A stretch of DNA of 64,000 bases from Bacteroides xylanisolvens XB1A (GCF_000210075.1 NC_021017.1:2754519-2818518), one strand, 5' to 3'; positions 26,478-36,227 are shown, counted from the first letter of the stretch. Notes: generated by a model from the sequence alone, not told the origin. A program made the numbers and translations.

Positions 26478-29267
26478 TCAGATACTAAGTATATAAGACG
26501 TCAGACTACTATCCTGATCGAGATTGAGTTTCCGTTTGAGTCTGTACTTCTTCAATTCGACAGACCGGAGCGCAATGCCCATAATAACGGAAATCTCTTT
26601 GGTAGATAAGTTGGCACGTATCAGGCAGCAGAATTTCAGTTCCGAAGGCGACAAGTCCGGATATACTTTTTGCATGCGCAGCATAAATTCATAGTGCACT
26701 TCTACGAAGTAGTTTTCAAAGGATAATAGCTTATCTTTTTCCGTAGCGCCCTGCTGAATAATTTTCATTAACCGGAGGTAGAGCTTGTTGGGATACCGCT
26801 CGCCCAGTTCATTCTTTTGTGTTTCCACTTCCGTAGAAATAGCGTCCAGCAATTCCTGCTTTTGGGTTAAGAAACGCATCCGGTTTTTAAGTTCGCTTTC
26901 CTGGTTTCTTACTTTCTCCTGCAATTGTTCGTAGGCTTGATGTTGCAGTTCTTCTGCATGTTTTCTCTGTTCCTCTTCGTATTGTTTGAGTAATCTCTTC
27001 CGTTTTCGTTCGCTGAAGAGAGTCACCACTCCAACGGTGATTATCACCAGGAACAACACATATAGCGTAATCATCCATGTCCGTTTGTAGAGAGGTGGAG
27101 ATACGAGTATCGGGACTATCAATGTATTTTGATTACTATCCTTTATTTCGAGTTGATAGATGCCGGATGGCAGGTTGGTGAAGTGGATAGTGCCCGACGT
27201 TTGCCACGGACTCCATTCATTCGTTACTCCGGGAAGGCGGTAGGAGATAGAAGTGGCATGAGTCCCCAGTCCGGTAGTGACTTGAATAGTGATATTGGTG
27301 GCGGTATTAGGCAATTCTATTTTCTGCTGGTGGAAATCTGCATAAAAAGTATTGTTATCATAATCGTTGAAACAGAAAGTCTCTATCTGTAACGGGCGTG
27401 GATTGGAGACATGGCGGTTTACCATTTTACTGTTGATAACGACAGTTCCTTCACAGGTAGAAACAAACGTGATTGAATCATTAATTGATTTCAGATTATA
27501 ATGTTTGTCGTAAAGCATAAGTTCATTATCAACAAACGGCCAGTGCATTATTAATTCGGCAGATAAATCCGCAATGTGATAGAGGAATAACTCTTCATCC
27601 GTAGCTACCCAGATATCGTTCTTATAGGCTGGTTTTATAGATTGCAACTTGTTCAGATACAAAATTTCCCTGCTTATTTGTTCTTGTTTTCTAAAACTCT
27701 TCCCGGTAATATCGAACATGTATATTCCTTTAGGCGTCGCAAACAGAATCTTATCTTCCACTTTTACCAGACTGATTCTGTTATAATTGGCGTATCCGTC
27801 TATTTCGGAGAAGTTCTCGAAATCCGTTATCTCATTCAGGTCTTTGTTGATGCGCAGTCGGAAGATTCCTTTTTCCGGATGGATAGCCCATACCGTATGA
27901 AGATTTTCCGGCATGATGTTGGCATAATCTTCCGTATTTATAAGTAAAGACTTATATTTCCAGGTGTTGTCTTTATATTCGAGCAGGGCAATTCCGGAAT
28001 AAGAACGTAAGAAGATGTATTCATCGCCACGGTCGGCTATATATTCAAACTGTCTGACGCCGTTTATGTTGTAGAACGGTTCGAAATTGGTTTGTCCGGC
28101 TTTCATTTTAAACAGTTGGGTGGTAGTGCCGCACAACAATTCATTTTTCAGGTTGCAGAACTGAAGAGGGTACATCGAAGTCTGCATCTTCCTACCGTCT
28201 TCTTCATAAAGATAAATACCTTGGTTGGAGCCGATATAAGTCTTTCCGTCGAAAGATGCCGCATCGAAGAAAGTGCCTATGTCAGTATTTGTTTTCCATA
28301 GATAAGTGGCCGGTTCGAGGATAACCGATGATATTCCGTTGTCGAGCGAGAGCCAAAGGAAGTTCTCGGCAGCGAAACACAAACCATGAATATTGAGGTC
28401 TTGCAGTTGCGAAGAATGATAATGCGTCTGTTGCCCGCTTTTCAGGTTAATCAGGAACAAGCCGTCGCCTATGGTTCCGACAGCAAGTAGTTCGTCTTTC
28501 CAAATACTTCCGCAGTCTATCCGGACGGGGATATGATTGGCATTTTCCAACTGGAGTAGCGGGACTATGGTATTACCTTTCAGTGTATATATCTTCCCGC
28601 TGGCTTGCCCTATGATATATTCATCATCGGCAATCCGAAACATGAATTTAGTTTCTCCATTCATGAAGATTGTATCCTCGCAGAAGTTTTCCAGCTTATT
28701 GCTGCGAATTTGCATGAGAGCACCGCCGCACTTCTGCGTAAACAGCTTGTCACCTGCCGGATAGAGAGAAACACAACAGTCGTTTTTCACCAGATAACCC
28801 ATATCCTTGCCGTCATACCAGATAATATTGCCGAAGGAATGGAAATATACTTTGCCTTCCGTTTCGGCTATACTCCAAAAAGTCTCTCCTTTGATTCCAA
28901 GCTTATTTACCAGCGGTAGAAGAGACGTATAGTTGATTTTTCCGTTTACATCATATTGCCAGTAGCCGATGTTGTTGTCGCCTGCTGTGTAAATCCGGTT
29001 CCCGATACAGCAGACCGCACGTACGGTACTTCGCTCGCCCGGTTCGAGAAGTGCCCAGTCATTGCCGTTGTATCTTAATAGTCCGTTATTGTTGCTGCTA
29101 TATAGAATCTGTTCGGGAGAAATCGCAATGCCCCAGTTCTGAATTCCGCCTTTGTAGTTCTTATAATTATAGTTGGTGATTTGCATAGGTGTTTGTGCCA
29201 TACCCGGAGAGAGACAGGTAAAGGATAATAAAATAGATAGTCCAAAAAGAATCCAATTGTATCTCAT
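26478..29267 (-). CDS. Membrane sensor-regulator: propeller + Y_Y_Y + LuxR-type HTH
   Basis: About 929 residues from the ATG at 29267, which gives a good signal peptide (RYNWILFGLSILLSFTC, then MAQ). The periplasmic part (about 30-680) has repeated beta-propeller strands, with a triple-tyrosine-type domain near 650-720 (NITIQVTTGL, YRLPGVTNEWSPW, LPSGIYQLEI). One transmembrane segment follows (WMITLYVLFLVIITVGVVTLF), then a coiled coil. A C-terminal LuxR-type helix-turn-helix (about 870-929) has LSPSELKFCCLIRANLSTKEISVIMG. It lacks a kinase domain, so it should act directly on DNA from the membrane. It probably controls the nearby leftward utilisation locus. An upstream TTG frame extension is not credible. 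Confidence 0.85.
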   Translation of the reverse strand: MRYNWILFGLSILLSFTCLSPGMAQTPMQITNYNYKNYKGGIQNWGIAISPEQILYSSNNNGLLRYNGNDWALLEPGERSTVRAVCCIGNRIYTAGDNNIGYWQYDVNGKINYTSLLPLVNKLGIKGETFWSIAETEGKVYFHSFGNIIWYDGKDMGYLVKNDCCVSLYPAGDKLFTQKCGGALMQIRSNKLENFCEDTIFMNGETKFMFRIADDEYIIGQASGKIYTLKGNTIVPLLQLENANHIPVRIDCGSIWKDELLAVGTIGDGLFLINLKSGQQTHYHSSQLQDLNIHGLCFAAENFLWLSLDNGISSVILEPATYLWKTNTDIGTFFDAASFDGKTYIGSNQGIYLYEEDGRKMQTSMYPLQFCNLKNELLCGTTTQLFKMKAGQTNFEPFYNINGVRQFEYIADRGDEYIFLRSYSGIALLEYKDNTWKYKSLLINTEDYANIMPENLHTVWAIHPEKGIFRLRINKDLNEITDFENFSEIDGYANYNRISLVKVEDKILFATPKGIYMFDITGKSFRKQEQISREILYLNKLQSIKPAYKNDIWVATDEELFLYHIADLSAELIMHWPFVDNELMLYDKHYNLKSINDSITFVSTCEGTVVINSKMVNRHVSNPRPLQIETFCFNDYDNNTFYADFHQQKIELPNTATNITIQVTTGLGTHATSISYRLPGVTNEWSPWQTSGTIHFTNLPSGIYQLEIKDSNQNTLIVPILVSPPLYKRTWMITLYVLFLVIITVGVVTLFSERKRKRLLKQYEEEQRKHAEELQHQAYEQLQEKVRNQESELKNRMRFLTQKQELLDAISTEVETQKNELGERYPNKLYLRLMKIIQQGATEKDKLLSFENYFVEVHYEFMLRMQKVYPDLSPSELKFCCLIRANLSTKEISVIMGIALRSVELKKYRLKRKLNLDQDSSLTSYILSI

Positions 29268-29393
29268 TTGTATTGTATTAACAGGGAATGTACTTATTAC
29301 AAAGATAAAGAGAAAAATCAAAGATGCAATAAACCGTTTCTTTTCTTCTTTTTCTTCCGGAAAAATAAATCAACTCTTCTTCCGGTTCTGGAT

Positions 29394-29401
29394 TAATTTT
29401 G
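29394..29401 (+). promoter_or_regulatory. Promoter -7 box of the GNAT gene
   Basis: TAATTTTG matches TAnnTTTG, 56 nt before the ATG at 29458. The intergenic region is shared with the divergent sensor-regulator gene. Confidence 0.45.
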
Positions 29402-29457
29402 TAGTTTTACGGACGTATCAGGAAAAAGAAGGTATAATCATAAAATGTAATCATAAT

Positions 29458-29964
29458 ATGGAATGTAAAATACGTTGTTGGCGGATAGAGGATGCAGAAG
29501 ATATTGCAGAGACACTGAATAATAAGAATATACTGGATAACCTGCGGGATGGCATCCCCTTTCCATATACCGTGCATGATGCAAGGGAGTTTATACAGGC
29601 AATGAATGCCGCCGATTCGGAAAGTACGTTCTCATTTGCAATAACTGTCGATGATAAAGCAATAGGGAGTATAGGTGCCTTCCGCCAAAGCAACATACAT
29701 TCGAGAACTGCCGAGGTGGGATATTACATTGCAGAGCCTTATTGGGGGCAAGGTATCGGTACAAGTGCTGTGAAACAAATATGCGAATATGTCTTTCAAA
29801 ATACGGATATAATCCGACTGTATGCTGAACCTTTTGCACATAATGCCTCTTCTTGCCGCATCCTTGAGAAATGCGGGTTTGAGTTAGAGGGGACATTGAG
29901 GAAGAATGCGGTAAAAAATGGTGTTGTGGTGGATATGAAGATGTACTCAATTCTGAAAGAATGA
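29458..29964 (+). CDS. GNAT-family N-acetyltransferase (RimJ/RimL-like)
   Basis: 168 residues from the ATG at 29458 (MECKIRCWRIEDAEDIAETL). The GNAT fold is clear: acetyl-CoA binding motif YYIAEPYWGQGIGTSAVKQI (about 100-119) with the Q/G-x-G-x-G/A element, and the C-terminal RLYAEPFAHNASSCRILEKCGFELEG block. This is the RimJ/RimL/SpeG-like group that acetylates N-terminal amines or small amines; the substrate is not predictable. The frame is open further upstream to 29173, but that part runs into the divergent regulator gene and lacks family features. It is transcribed toward, and stops just before, the leftward utilisation locus. Confidence 0.87.
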   Translation: MECKIRCWRIEDAEDIAETLNNKNILDNLRDGIPFPYTVHDAREFIQAMNAADSESTFSFAITVDDKAIGSIGAFRQSNIHSRTAEVGYYIAEPYWGQGIGTSAVKQICEYVFQNTDIIRLYAEPFAHNASSCRILEKCGFELEGTLRKNAVKNGVVVDMKMYSILKE

Positions 29965-29987
29965 ATCCCGGATTCATCATCTAAAAG

Positions 29988-30025
29988 ATATATGCCGGAC
30001 TATAAAGAACCAGCCCGGCATATAT
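29988..30025. terminator. Hairpin between convergent GNAT and BACON-lipoprotein genes
   Basis: ATATATGCCGG (29988-29998) pairs perfectly with CCGGCATATAT (30015-30025) around a 16-nt loop. There is no clear T-run on either strand, so termination is inferred from the convergent position. Confidence 0.55.
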
Positions 30026-30037
30026 GCTAATACACAA

Positions 30038-31249
30038 TTACATTGTTACCTGAAAAGTTTTATAGGTGCTGCTTGTACCATTCCAAAGCCCGTCTGTTCC
30101 TGCATAGGCATAAGTTCCTTCGTCTATTCTGAAACGGAAAGTATAATAATATGTTCCTGCAGTCGAGATTTCGGGAGTTTTGCCTTGATAATAGTGATTG
30201 TTTCCCCATTGCCCGTTCCAATGGCAAGATTGCCATGTCCAATCGGTTCCCGACGGGTCAGAGTTTGTTGTGGAGTAACCGATTTCACAAGTCACATGTT
30301 TGTTGGCAGTGCCTGTTCCCAAGTCGGTTAATCCTTCGATGAATACCTGTGCGCCCGTTTCAAACTGTTCTCCTTGTGGGATAGGATTCTTGGCTGTCCA
30401 GTCACCGAGTATTGCCCAACTGATGGATAGTTGGCTGTAATCTTCGATGCTTGCGTATTCTTCTTGTTCTTCCTCTTCTTCTTTCACTTCAAACTTTCCG
30501 TTGACGTTTACTTCTCCATCCCATAATCCGCCTGTTCCTGCATATTTGTAAGGTCCCGAACCATTACGGAAACGGAATGTATAAAAGTAAGTGCCGGCAG
30601 TGAGGTTTTGAATACGCCCCTGATAATAGAAGTTGTTGCCCCAGTCGCCATTAAACGGACAGGAAGTCCATATCCAATCTTCTCCGGACGGGTCAGTATC
30701 GGTAAACGAATAACCGATATCGCAGGTAATCTCTTCTCCTGTTTCGCTGTCGACAGAATTGGTGATGCCGTCGGCAAACACACATGAACCGGCTTCAAAA
30801 TCGTCTCCCTCATTGAGTACGCTAGAGGCACACCATTGCAGATTGGCCCATGTGATAGGAAACTCTTCATCCGGTCTTTCTCCTTCATCCTGAATACTTT
30901 GCTTAACGGTCAGGGTAATAACCTCTTCGTCTTGCAGGAAAAAGGTGACATGTCCTTCGCGGGGCTGACCTGTTGCATTGTCGGAGACAGTGACAGCTAC
31001 ATTCGCTATAAAACTCTCATTTACTCCGGGATAGTTGTCCGGGCTTATGGTGATCCAGTATTCGGAAGCAACGGCACTCCAGCGACGGGTGGCGTCTACT
31101 TTGACGGCGAGGGTACTTTTATATCCGGTGAATGACAATTCATTCTTGTTGATAGTCAGAGATGCCGGAGCTATCTCTTCGGAATCTTTGCAACTCCAGA
31201 TGAATAGAGTCGTGCAAAGAGAGATAAATATACAATATATGTGTTTCAT
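30038..31249 (-). CDS. BACON-domain surface lipoprotein with two tandem beta-sandwich repeats
   Basis: 403 residues. Signal peptide with lipobox LFIWSC (Cys20). A BACON domain (about 30-115) has LTINKNELSFTGYKSTLAVKV and RRWSAVAS, a carbohydrate or mucin-associated adhesion module of Bacteroidota. Two ~125-residue repeats follow (about 130-255 and 275-403), separated by an acidic linker (KEEEEEQEEY). Both share GYS-T-DPSG-DW-W-SC, NG-WGNN-YYQG, AGTYYYTFRFR and YAGT-GLW-G. The many aromatic residues suggest glycan binding. It is the last gene of the leftward utilisation locus and probably acts as its surface glycan-binding protein. Confidence 0.8.
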   Translation of the reverse strand: MKHIYCIFISLCTTLFIWSCKDSEEIAPASLTINKNELSFTGYKSTLAVKVDATRRWSAVASEYWITISPDNYPGVNESFIANVAVTVSDNATGQPREGHVTFFLQDEEVITLTVKQSIQDEGERPDEEFPITWANLQWCASSVLNEGDDFEAGSCVFADGITNSVDSETGEEITCDIGYSFTDTDPSGEDWIWTSCPFNGDWGNNFYYQGRIQNLTAGTYFYTFRFRNGSGPYKYAGTGGLWDGEVNVNGKFEVKEEEEEQEEYASIEDYSQLSISWAILGDWTAKNPIPQGEQFETGAQVFIEGLTDLGTGTANKHVTCEIGYSTTNSDPSGTDWTWQSCHWNGQWGNNHYYQGKTPEISTAGTYYYTFRFRIDEGTYAYAGTDGLWNGTSSTYKTFQVTM

Positions 31250-31281
31250 ACTGTTTAATTATTGGTTATTAGTTTTATACT

Positions 31282-31345
31282 TATTCATAGATGAATAGGC
31301 CTGATCTATTTTATATCTGATTTCTACCCTATTCATGTATGAATA
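31282..31345. repeat. Two perfect 16-bp palindromes between the GH35-like and BACON genes
   Basis: TATTCATAGATGAATA (31282-31297) and TATTCATGTATGAATA (31330-31345) are 7-bp inverted repeats with a 2-bp centre. Their centres are 48 bp apart. A degraded ATC-n12-GAT dyad lies between them (centre 31312.5). Located in the 104-bp gap inside the leftward operon. Confidence 0.6.
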
Positions 31346-31353
31346 AGCTGGTT

Positions 31354-33048
31354 TTACCGTAAATAGGTTGTCACGCGATATATACCCGGACTCCAGACTG
31401 CCTGATAGGAAGTAGGTGAGTAAACAAATATCTCGTCGCTGTGGTCGGCATTGTAGTTGTTACTCTTTTCCGATGTAAACGTACGACGTCCTTTGGCAAT
31501 CAGTACAGCGTTGTGGTAAGTCTCGTCACCATTGAGCAAACGGGTGGCTTTCCACTCACCGTCCGTATCGTAACCGCCTTCCCATACTTGCTTGATATAA
31601 CCCGTTTTCTTTTTGTCAGTAGAAGTGAAATAAACCTTGAAGTTGATTCCGGCAACGACGAACTCATTTTTTCCGGTTTGGATAATCAATCCGTAAGCAT
31701 CTTCGGCATCGTATTTAATACATAGTTGATAATCGCCCATCGTCACTGTACGTTCCGATTCACCCGGCATTTTCATTACGCCAATCATGCGGTCGCTGCC
31801 TTGGTGTTCGGAAATAAGCGGTATCAATTCATTCAGCACTTTATAGGACTGTGCAAAGACGAAATTATCCGCCCCATCTTCGATACCGAAAGGTGAATAA
31901 CAAAGTGCGCTGTGTTCGCCGAATGCCCAAAAAGCATTGGCCGGTTTCATCACTGCTTCGGGAATCAATAACGGATTATCCGCCCGGTGATAGTCTGCTA
32001 CAATATTTTTAAAGTCAGATAGATAAATATCCGGAGCAAGCACATCGATATGCGGTGCGGCTGCTTTCCAGATGTCCATTACACGGGATACCGGTCCGCC
32101 GTTGGGATAAACTCCCGGCATGTCATCAGGCTTTTGCACCAGCCAACAGTTGCAGAAGGTAGGTAGCGGATAAATCTCTTTCGCACCGGCAGAGATAAAA
32201 TCGATGTAAGTGGCATACTGCCAAGTGGTGTAAAAACTCTTGCTCCAGGCATTATCTCCGAACACCGTTTTCCATGCGCCGGACGTCCTGGCTCCGTTCT
32301 CCTCCCATACGGAAAGCAACTCTTTGCGCAGGTTCTTGCGGTTCTTCTTCATATACTGAATAAGTGCTTGCGGAACCTCCTGCTCGTATGCCGCAAGTGA
32401 GGCTTTCGAGTAGTCCATACCCTGAAAGATACCCACTTCGTTTTCCGGTTGCAGGGCGATGACTGTTCCCGTTGCCTGATCCACCTTTTTGATATGTTCC
32501 ACCAATGTTTTGAATGCTTTGGCGTCCGCTTTCATGGCGTTTTCGCAGAAAGGGGAAATCGTTTCGATTTCTTTGCCTTCCACGCTCTTCACGCGGAAAA
32601 AACGCTTGGTATCCTCTTTCACCCAAGTAGGCGCATAGCTAGATTCTCCGTTCTTCCAACTGCCGAACCACAGGATAGACAGTTTGAATCCATTCTTTCG
32701 GGCTCCATCTATCATATTGTTTATCAATGTATAATCAAATATACCCTCCTGCGGTTCAAACTGTTCCCAAGCGATGGGGGCGAGCACCGTGTTCAGGTTC
32801 AGTGTTTTTAAGGAAGTCCACAGGCTGTTCAAATATTCGGTGGTTGAGGCCGAAGAGTTGTGCAGTTCGCCTGCCAGCATGATGAAAGGTTTTCCGTTCA
32901 CTATTAGTTGCCAGCTTCCGTGTTCGTTTTTTACGAGTCTGGAGGGAACTTCGGTATTCGTTGAAGTATACATTGGGGGGCGGGCATTCATCATTGAAGT
33001 TCCCATTAGTAAAATCAGGCACACTATAGTAGTCAATAATTTCTTCAT
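31354..33048 (-). CDS. GH35-like beta-glycosidase with DUF5597 C-terminal domain
   Basis: 564 residues, signal peptide about 1-22. The (beta/alpha)8 domain (about 40-400) resembles the GH35/GH42 clan: FIMLAGELHNSSAS near 56-69, then LQPENEVG with E204 the likely acid/base, and LLIPEAVMKP with E364 the likely nucleophile. A beta-rich C-terminal domain (about 400-550) fits DUF5597. The family contains exo-acting beta-galactosidases and beta-glucosidases; in this locus, next to a GH144-like enzyme, a beta-glucosidase role is plausible. It starts 9 bp after the GH144-like gene stop. No lipobox is seen, so it is probably periplasmic. Confidence 0.85.
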   Translation of the reverse strand: MKKLLTTIVCLILLMGTSMMNARPPMYTSTNTEVPSRLVKNEHGSWQLIVNGKPFIMLAGELHNSSASTTEYLNSLWTSLKTLNLNTVLAPIAWEQFEPQEGIFDYTLINNMIDGARKNGFKLSILWFGSWKNGESSYAPTWVKEDTKRFFRVKSVEGKEIETISPFCENAMKADAKAFKTLVEHIKKVDQATGTVIALQPENEVGIFQGMDYSKASLAAYEQEVPQALIQYMKKNRKNLRKELLSVWEENGARTSGAWKTVFGDNAWSKSFYTTWQYATYIDFISAGAKEIYPLPTFCNCWLVQKPDDMPGVYPNGGPVSRVMDIWKAAAPHIDVLAPDIYLSDFKNIVADYHRADNPLLIPEAVMKPANAFWAFGEHSALCYSPFGIEDGADNFVFAQSYKVLNELIPLISEHQGSDRMIGVMKMPGESERTVTMGDYQLCIKYDAEDAYGLIIQTGKNEFVVAGINFKVYFTSTDKKKTGYIKQVWEGGYDTDGEWKATRLLNGDETYHNAVLIAKGRRTFTSEKSNNYNADHSDEIFVYSPTSYQAVWSPGIYRVTTYLR

Positions 33049-33057
33049 CGTTGTTTT

Positions 33058-34686
33058 TTATCTTAAAGTTACAGGAATAGAATAAGACTGGTTTGCACCG
33101 TCGGTCACTGTGAGCTTGTATTTTTTTCCTCTTAGGATGGAGTTGTCGAAGAAAGAAATGATATTAGTGCCTGCTGACAGCTCGATATTGGTGCGGTAAA
33201 TCTCTTCGTTTTTCATATTAGTCAGTATGAGCAGTCCGTTGCCCGAAGCCTTCGTATAGAATTCTATTTCATACTTTTCACGGTCGGGGTGACGCATCAT
33301 GTCATACACACGGGTTGCGGTGTTGACTGTTGCCAGGTAAAATCCCGGGGTATATTCGGGAGTCGTTTTGATTTCTGCCAGTTGGAGGCCTTTCTGCACA
33401 TACTCGTTTTTCATCAGCAGTTTCCAGATAAGTCCCGTGCGGTAGTTTTCCATCATGATAGCCATCGGTGCGTGCTCCATGGCCAGGTATTCCGTTCCTA
33501 CCGATTTGTCGGAAGGGCAGTAGGATATATTAAGCCCGTAGGTGCCGTTCAGTTTCGGGTAGTTTCTTATCAGGTTCATCAATACTTGTGTGGAATAGAA
33601 CGGGGTATATGGAAAAGCGCTGATTGCTGCCGTAGGTGCAATGATGCCGTCGTCTTTGAATGGTTCGCGCGATTTGTATTCGGGGTTTTTGCCGCAACCG
33701 CCACAGGCAGTCAGTCCCCAGTCGGATTCCGAATATTTATATTCTTCCGGAGCCTCATATATGCAGTAATGGCGGTTGACCATTGTATGGCTTACGTTCT
33801 GTGTCCAATAGTAGGTATATTTGTCTTCCATGGCTCTGGGGTCCAGTCCGAGGAAAGAATATTGGGACAGGAAAAGTGCGTTGCCATATTCAGTGCCCAA
33901 TGGCATCAGGTAACCATACGTTTTTCTGCCGGGCGTGGCAAAGTTGCGGCCTTGCCAGCAATTCTTGTAGATATCTGTCGATACTTTATGATTGTCCGGT
34001 GCGGCCATCGCCAATATGTATACCAACAGAGTTTCGTTCCAGCCTATCAAAGGCAGTTCGTAGGTATTGGTATCTTTGTGCCATATCCAGTATAAGCGGC
34101 CGTTGTTTACGAAATGGTTCCATTCGATGGTTTCCCAAAAATAGTGTGTCGTTTCGCGGATTTCCTTTTCGGCTTCGTTGTTACCGGTGAAATATTCGCA
34201 GGCAGTCAATAAGCCACCCATCATGAAAGCTGTTTCCACAATTTCTCCGGCTTCATTCTGGTTTCCGAAGGGGAGAGTTTTGCCGTCGGGTCTGTACCAG
34301 TGTGCCCAGGCTCCGGCAAAGCGGTCGGCTGTTTTCAGGAAGCGGACTATCTTTACGATATGGTTGGCAGCATCTTCACGGCTGATCCAGCCGCGCTCTA
34401 CTCCTATCACAAGATTCATGATTCCCATTCCTGTGGCACCTGTGGTAAGGGTTGTTTTACTTGTAGATCCGTTGTAAGCCATTCCGGTTGCCGGATTGGC
34501 ACCTTCATAGAAATAACTGATAACCTTCTGCTGCTGGTCGTTCATGGCAGCTTTCACGGTAAGCGGCGAATAGGTGTTGTCGTTGTTCACGGTCGATTCG
34601 CCCAATGTCGATTCATCTTCCACGCAGTTCCACAATATGAGTGCCGAGAACAGGGCAGCGGTTATATTTAATATCATCTTTGACAT
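33058..34686 (-). CDS. GH144-like endo-beta-1,2-glucanase (glucoamylase-like fold) lipoprotein
   Basis: About 542 residues from the ATG at 34686. The lipobox ALILWNC puts the lipidated Cys at residue 21. The (alpha/alpha)6 domain has YNGSTSKTTLTTGATGMG, NEAGEIVETAFMMGGLL, WHKDTNTYELPLIGWNE and GLTACGGCG, matching the glucoamylase-like family that includes GH144. Characterised GH144 enzymes cleave beta-1,2-glucans to sophorooligosaccharides. A longer frame upstream overlaps the end of susD and is unlikely to be used. It lies 25 bp after SusD. Confidence in the fold is high, in beta-1,2 specificity moderate. Confidence 0.82.
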   Translation of the reverse strand: MSKMILNITAALFSALILWNCVEDESTLGESTVNNDNTYSPLTVKAAMNDQQQKVISYFYEGANPATGMAYNGSTSKTTLTTGATGMGIMNLVIGVERGWISREDAANHIVKIVRFLKTADRFAGAWAHWYRPDGKTLPFGNQNEAGEIVETAFMMGGLLTACEYFTGNNEAEKEIRETTHYFWETIEWNHFVNNGRLYWIWHKDTNTYELPLIGWNETLLVYILAMAAPDNHKVSTDIYKNCWQGRNFATPGRKTYGYLMPLGTEYGNALFLSQYSFLGLDPRAMEDKYTYYWTQNVSHTMVNRHYCIYEAPEEYKYSESDWGLTACGGCGKNPEYKSREPFKDDGIIAPTAAISAFPYTPFYSTQVLMNLIRNYPKLNGTYGLNISYCPSDKSVGTEYLAMEHAPMAIMMENYRTGLIWKLLMKNEYVQKGLQLAEIKTTPEYTPGFYLATVNTATRVYDMMRHPDREKYEIEFYTKASGNGLLILTNMKNEEIYRTNIELSAGTNIISFFDNSILRGKKYKLTVTDGANQSYSIPVTLR

Positions 34687-34711
34687 ATTTATAGTTGTTA
34701 TTTGATTTCGA

Positions 34712-36193
34712 TTAATACTTAGGATTTTGTTGCAACTTACCGTTCGATTTGTCGATTTCCGTTTGCGGGAGAGGGAATACCTCGTGTTTGCCGACAACGA
34801 AGTTGGCTACCTTGTCTTCGGCAATTCCCCAGCGTACCAGGTCGAAATAACGTTCAAATTCCAGCGCCAGTTCGATGCGGCGTTCGTGACGGATTTTCTC
34901 TCTTAGTTCGTCTTTGTCGGTAGTCTTAATTTCGGGCAATACCGACTGACCGTTACGGGCGCGGGCTCTAACCATTTCCAGTTTCCTCTTTGCCTCATCG
35001 AGGTCATTGGTTTCGCAGGCGGCTTCGGCGTGCATCAGTATGATGTCGGCATAACGGATGATGCGAAGATTGCTCCAGTAACCGTAACACCAGTCGGCAC
35101 GTCCGTAGAGCGAGCGTTCGCTTTTCCGGCAATAGGCTTTCCTGTTGAAGTATTTGTAGTTGCTTGCCACCACTTCTTCGCCATCCACCTTTTCACCGTG
35201 TTCCAGTATGGTAGCACCGAAACGCGGGTCGTTACTTTCGTAATCGTTCATCAGATTCTCACTGGGTGCATTATGTCCCCAGCCTAAGTTTGGGAATCCG
35301 CGGATACCGTTCATCAGGCACCATTGGTTGTTTTCGCCGATGATAGAGATGTTTTGGTCCGGTTTGTAGTCGGCGTTGATTTCCCATACAGATTCAGGAC
35401 CGAATTCGTTCTCTTCCCAAAACATTTCCGCGTAAGGAGTAGAGAGGTCATTATCTTCGGAACTGATGATTTGTCCGGTGTAGGTCAGACAGTTGTTGTA
35501 ATCCTTTTCATAGAGGTAAGTTTTGGCGATGATGGCACGGGCGGCGTTTTGGGTGGCACGTCCGATGTTTCCCGAGCTGACTGCTTCTTTGCGGGTAGGC
35601 AGGTCGTTTATCACTCCGATCAGTTCGGGCAGATACTTGTTGCGGATAACCGTTGCACTAAGCTGGTCGGCCATTGCTTCGTCCTTTCCCATTACTCTGT
35701 CTACGTAGGGAACCGCACCGAATGCCTGTGTCAGGCGGAAGTATGCTGCCGCACGGATAAAATAGGCTTCGGCTTTGTACTGTCTGGTTTCTGCTGTTTC
35801 TCCGTTGGCTTCTTCTAGGTCTTTCAACATCTGCAGAGCTTCGTTGGCTTTGGTGATGGCGGTGAATTGAAGTGAGTAATAGGTGTTAAACATACTGTTG
35901 GCCGGTGTGAATGACATGGTAGGAAACTGGCTGAAGTCTACACCGCCGTCGCCCGAAGGTCCTCCGGGGTGACTGTTGTCCGTTGTATGGCATTGCATGG
36001 CTGTTACAGGCCAGGTCTGTTGGGCGAATACGTTGTATCCGTCCATTAGCGTGGCGAGGACGAGAAGCTCCTGTGCGGTACCCATATCATAATTGCCTTC
36101 GTGATATTTACCTTTCGGCGCATTGTCGAGGAAGGCATCGCTGCAAGAGGTACAGGCGAACAATATTGCTATTATATAAGTAATTCGTTTCAT
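34712..36193 (-). CDS. SusD/RagB-type lipoprotein of the beta-glucan-type locus
   Basis: 493 residues. Signal peptide with lipobox LFACTSC (Cys about 17) followed by SDAFLDNAPKGKY. SusD hallmarks: YKAEAYFIRAAAYFRLTQAFGAVPYVDRVM (TPR-like helices), NAARAIIAKTYLYEKDYNNC and the C-terminal RHERRIELALEFERYFDLVRWGIAEDKV. It binds glycan at the surface and closes the SusC barrel. A 129-bp gap with tandem hairpins separates it from SusC. GH144 follows at 25 bp. Confidence 0.93.
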   Translation of the reverse strand: MKRITYIIAILFACTSCSDAFLDNAPKGKYHEGNYDMGTAQELLVLATLMDGYNVFAQQTWPVTAMQCHTTDNSHPGGPSGDGGVDFSQFPTMSFTPANSMFNTYYSLQFTAITKANEALQMLKDLEEANGETAETRQYKAEAYFIRAAAYFRLTQAFGAVPYVDRVMGKDEAMADQLSATVIRNKYLPELIGVINDLPTRKEAVSSGNIGRATQNAARAIIAKTYLYEKDYNNCLTYTGQIISSEDNDLSTPYAEMFWEENEFGPESVWEINADYKPDQNISIIGENNQWCLMNGIRGFPNLGWGHNAPSENLMNDYESNDPRFGATILEHGEKVDGEEVVASNYKYFNRKAYCRKSERSLYGRADWCYGYWSNLRIIRYADIILMHAEAACETNDLDEAKRKLEMVRARARNGQSVLPEIKTTDKDELREKIRHERRIELALEFERYFDLVRWGIAEDKVANFVVGKHEVFPLPQTEIDKSNGKLQQNPKY

Positions 36194-36227
36194 AATTCGT
36201 TGATATTTCTAATGACTTAATTTTTAA

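Noticed and set aside
29173..29457. N-terminal extension of the GNAT protein
   Set aside because: It overlaps the start of the divergent sensor-regulator gene and has no acetyltransferase features; ATG 29458 gives the family N-terminus.
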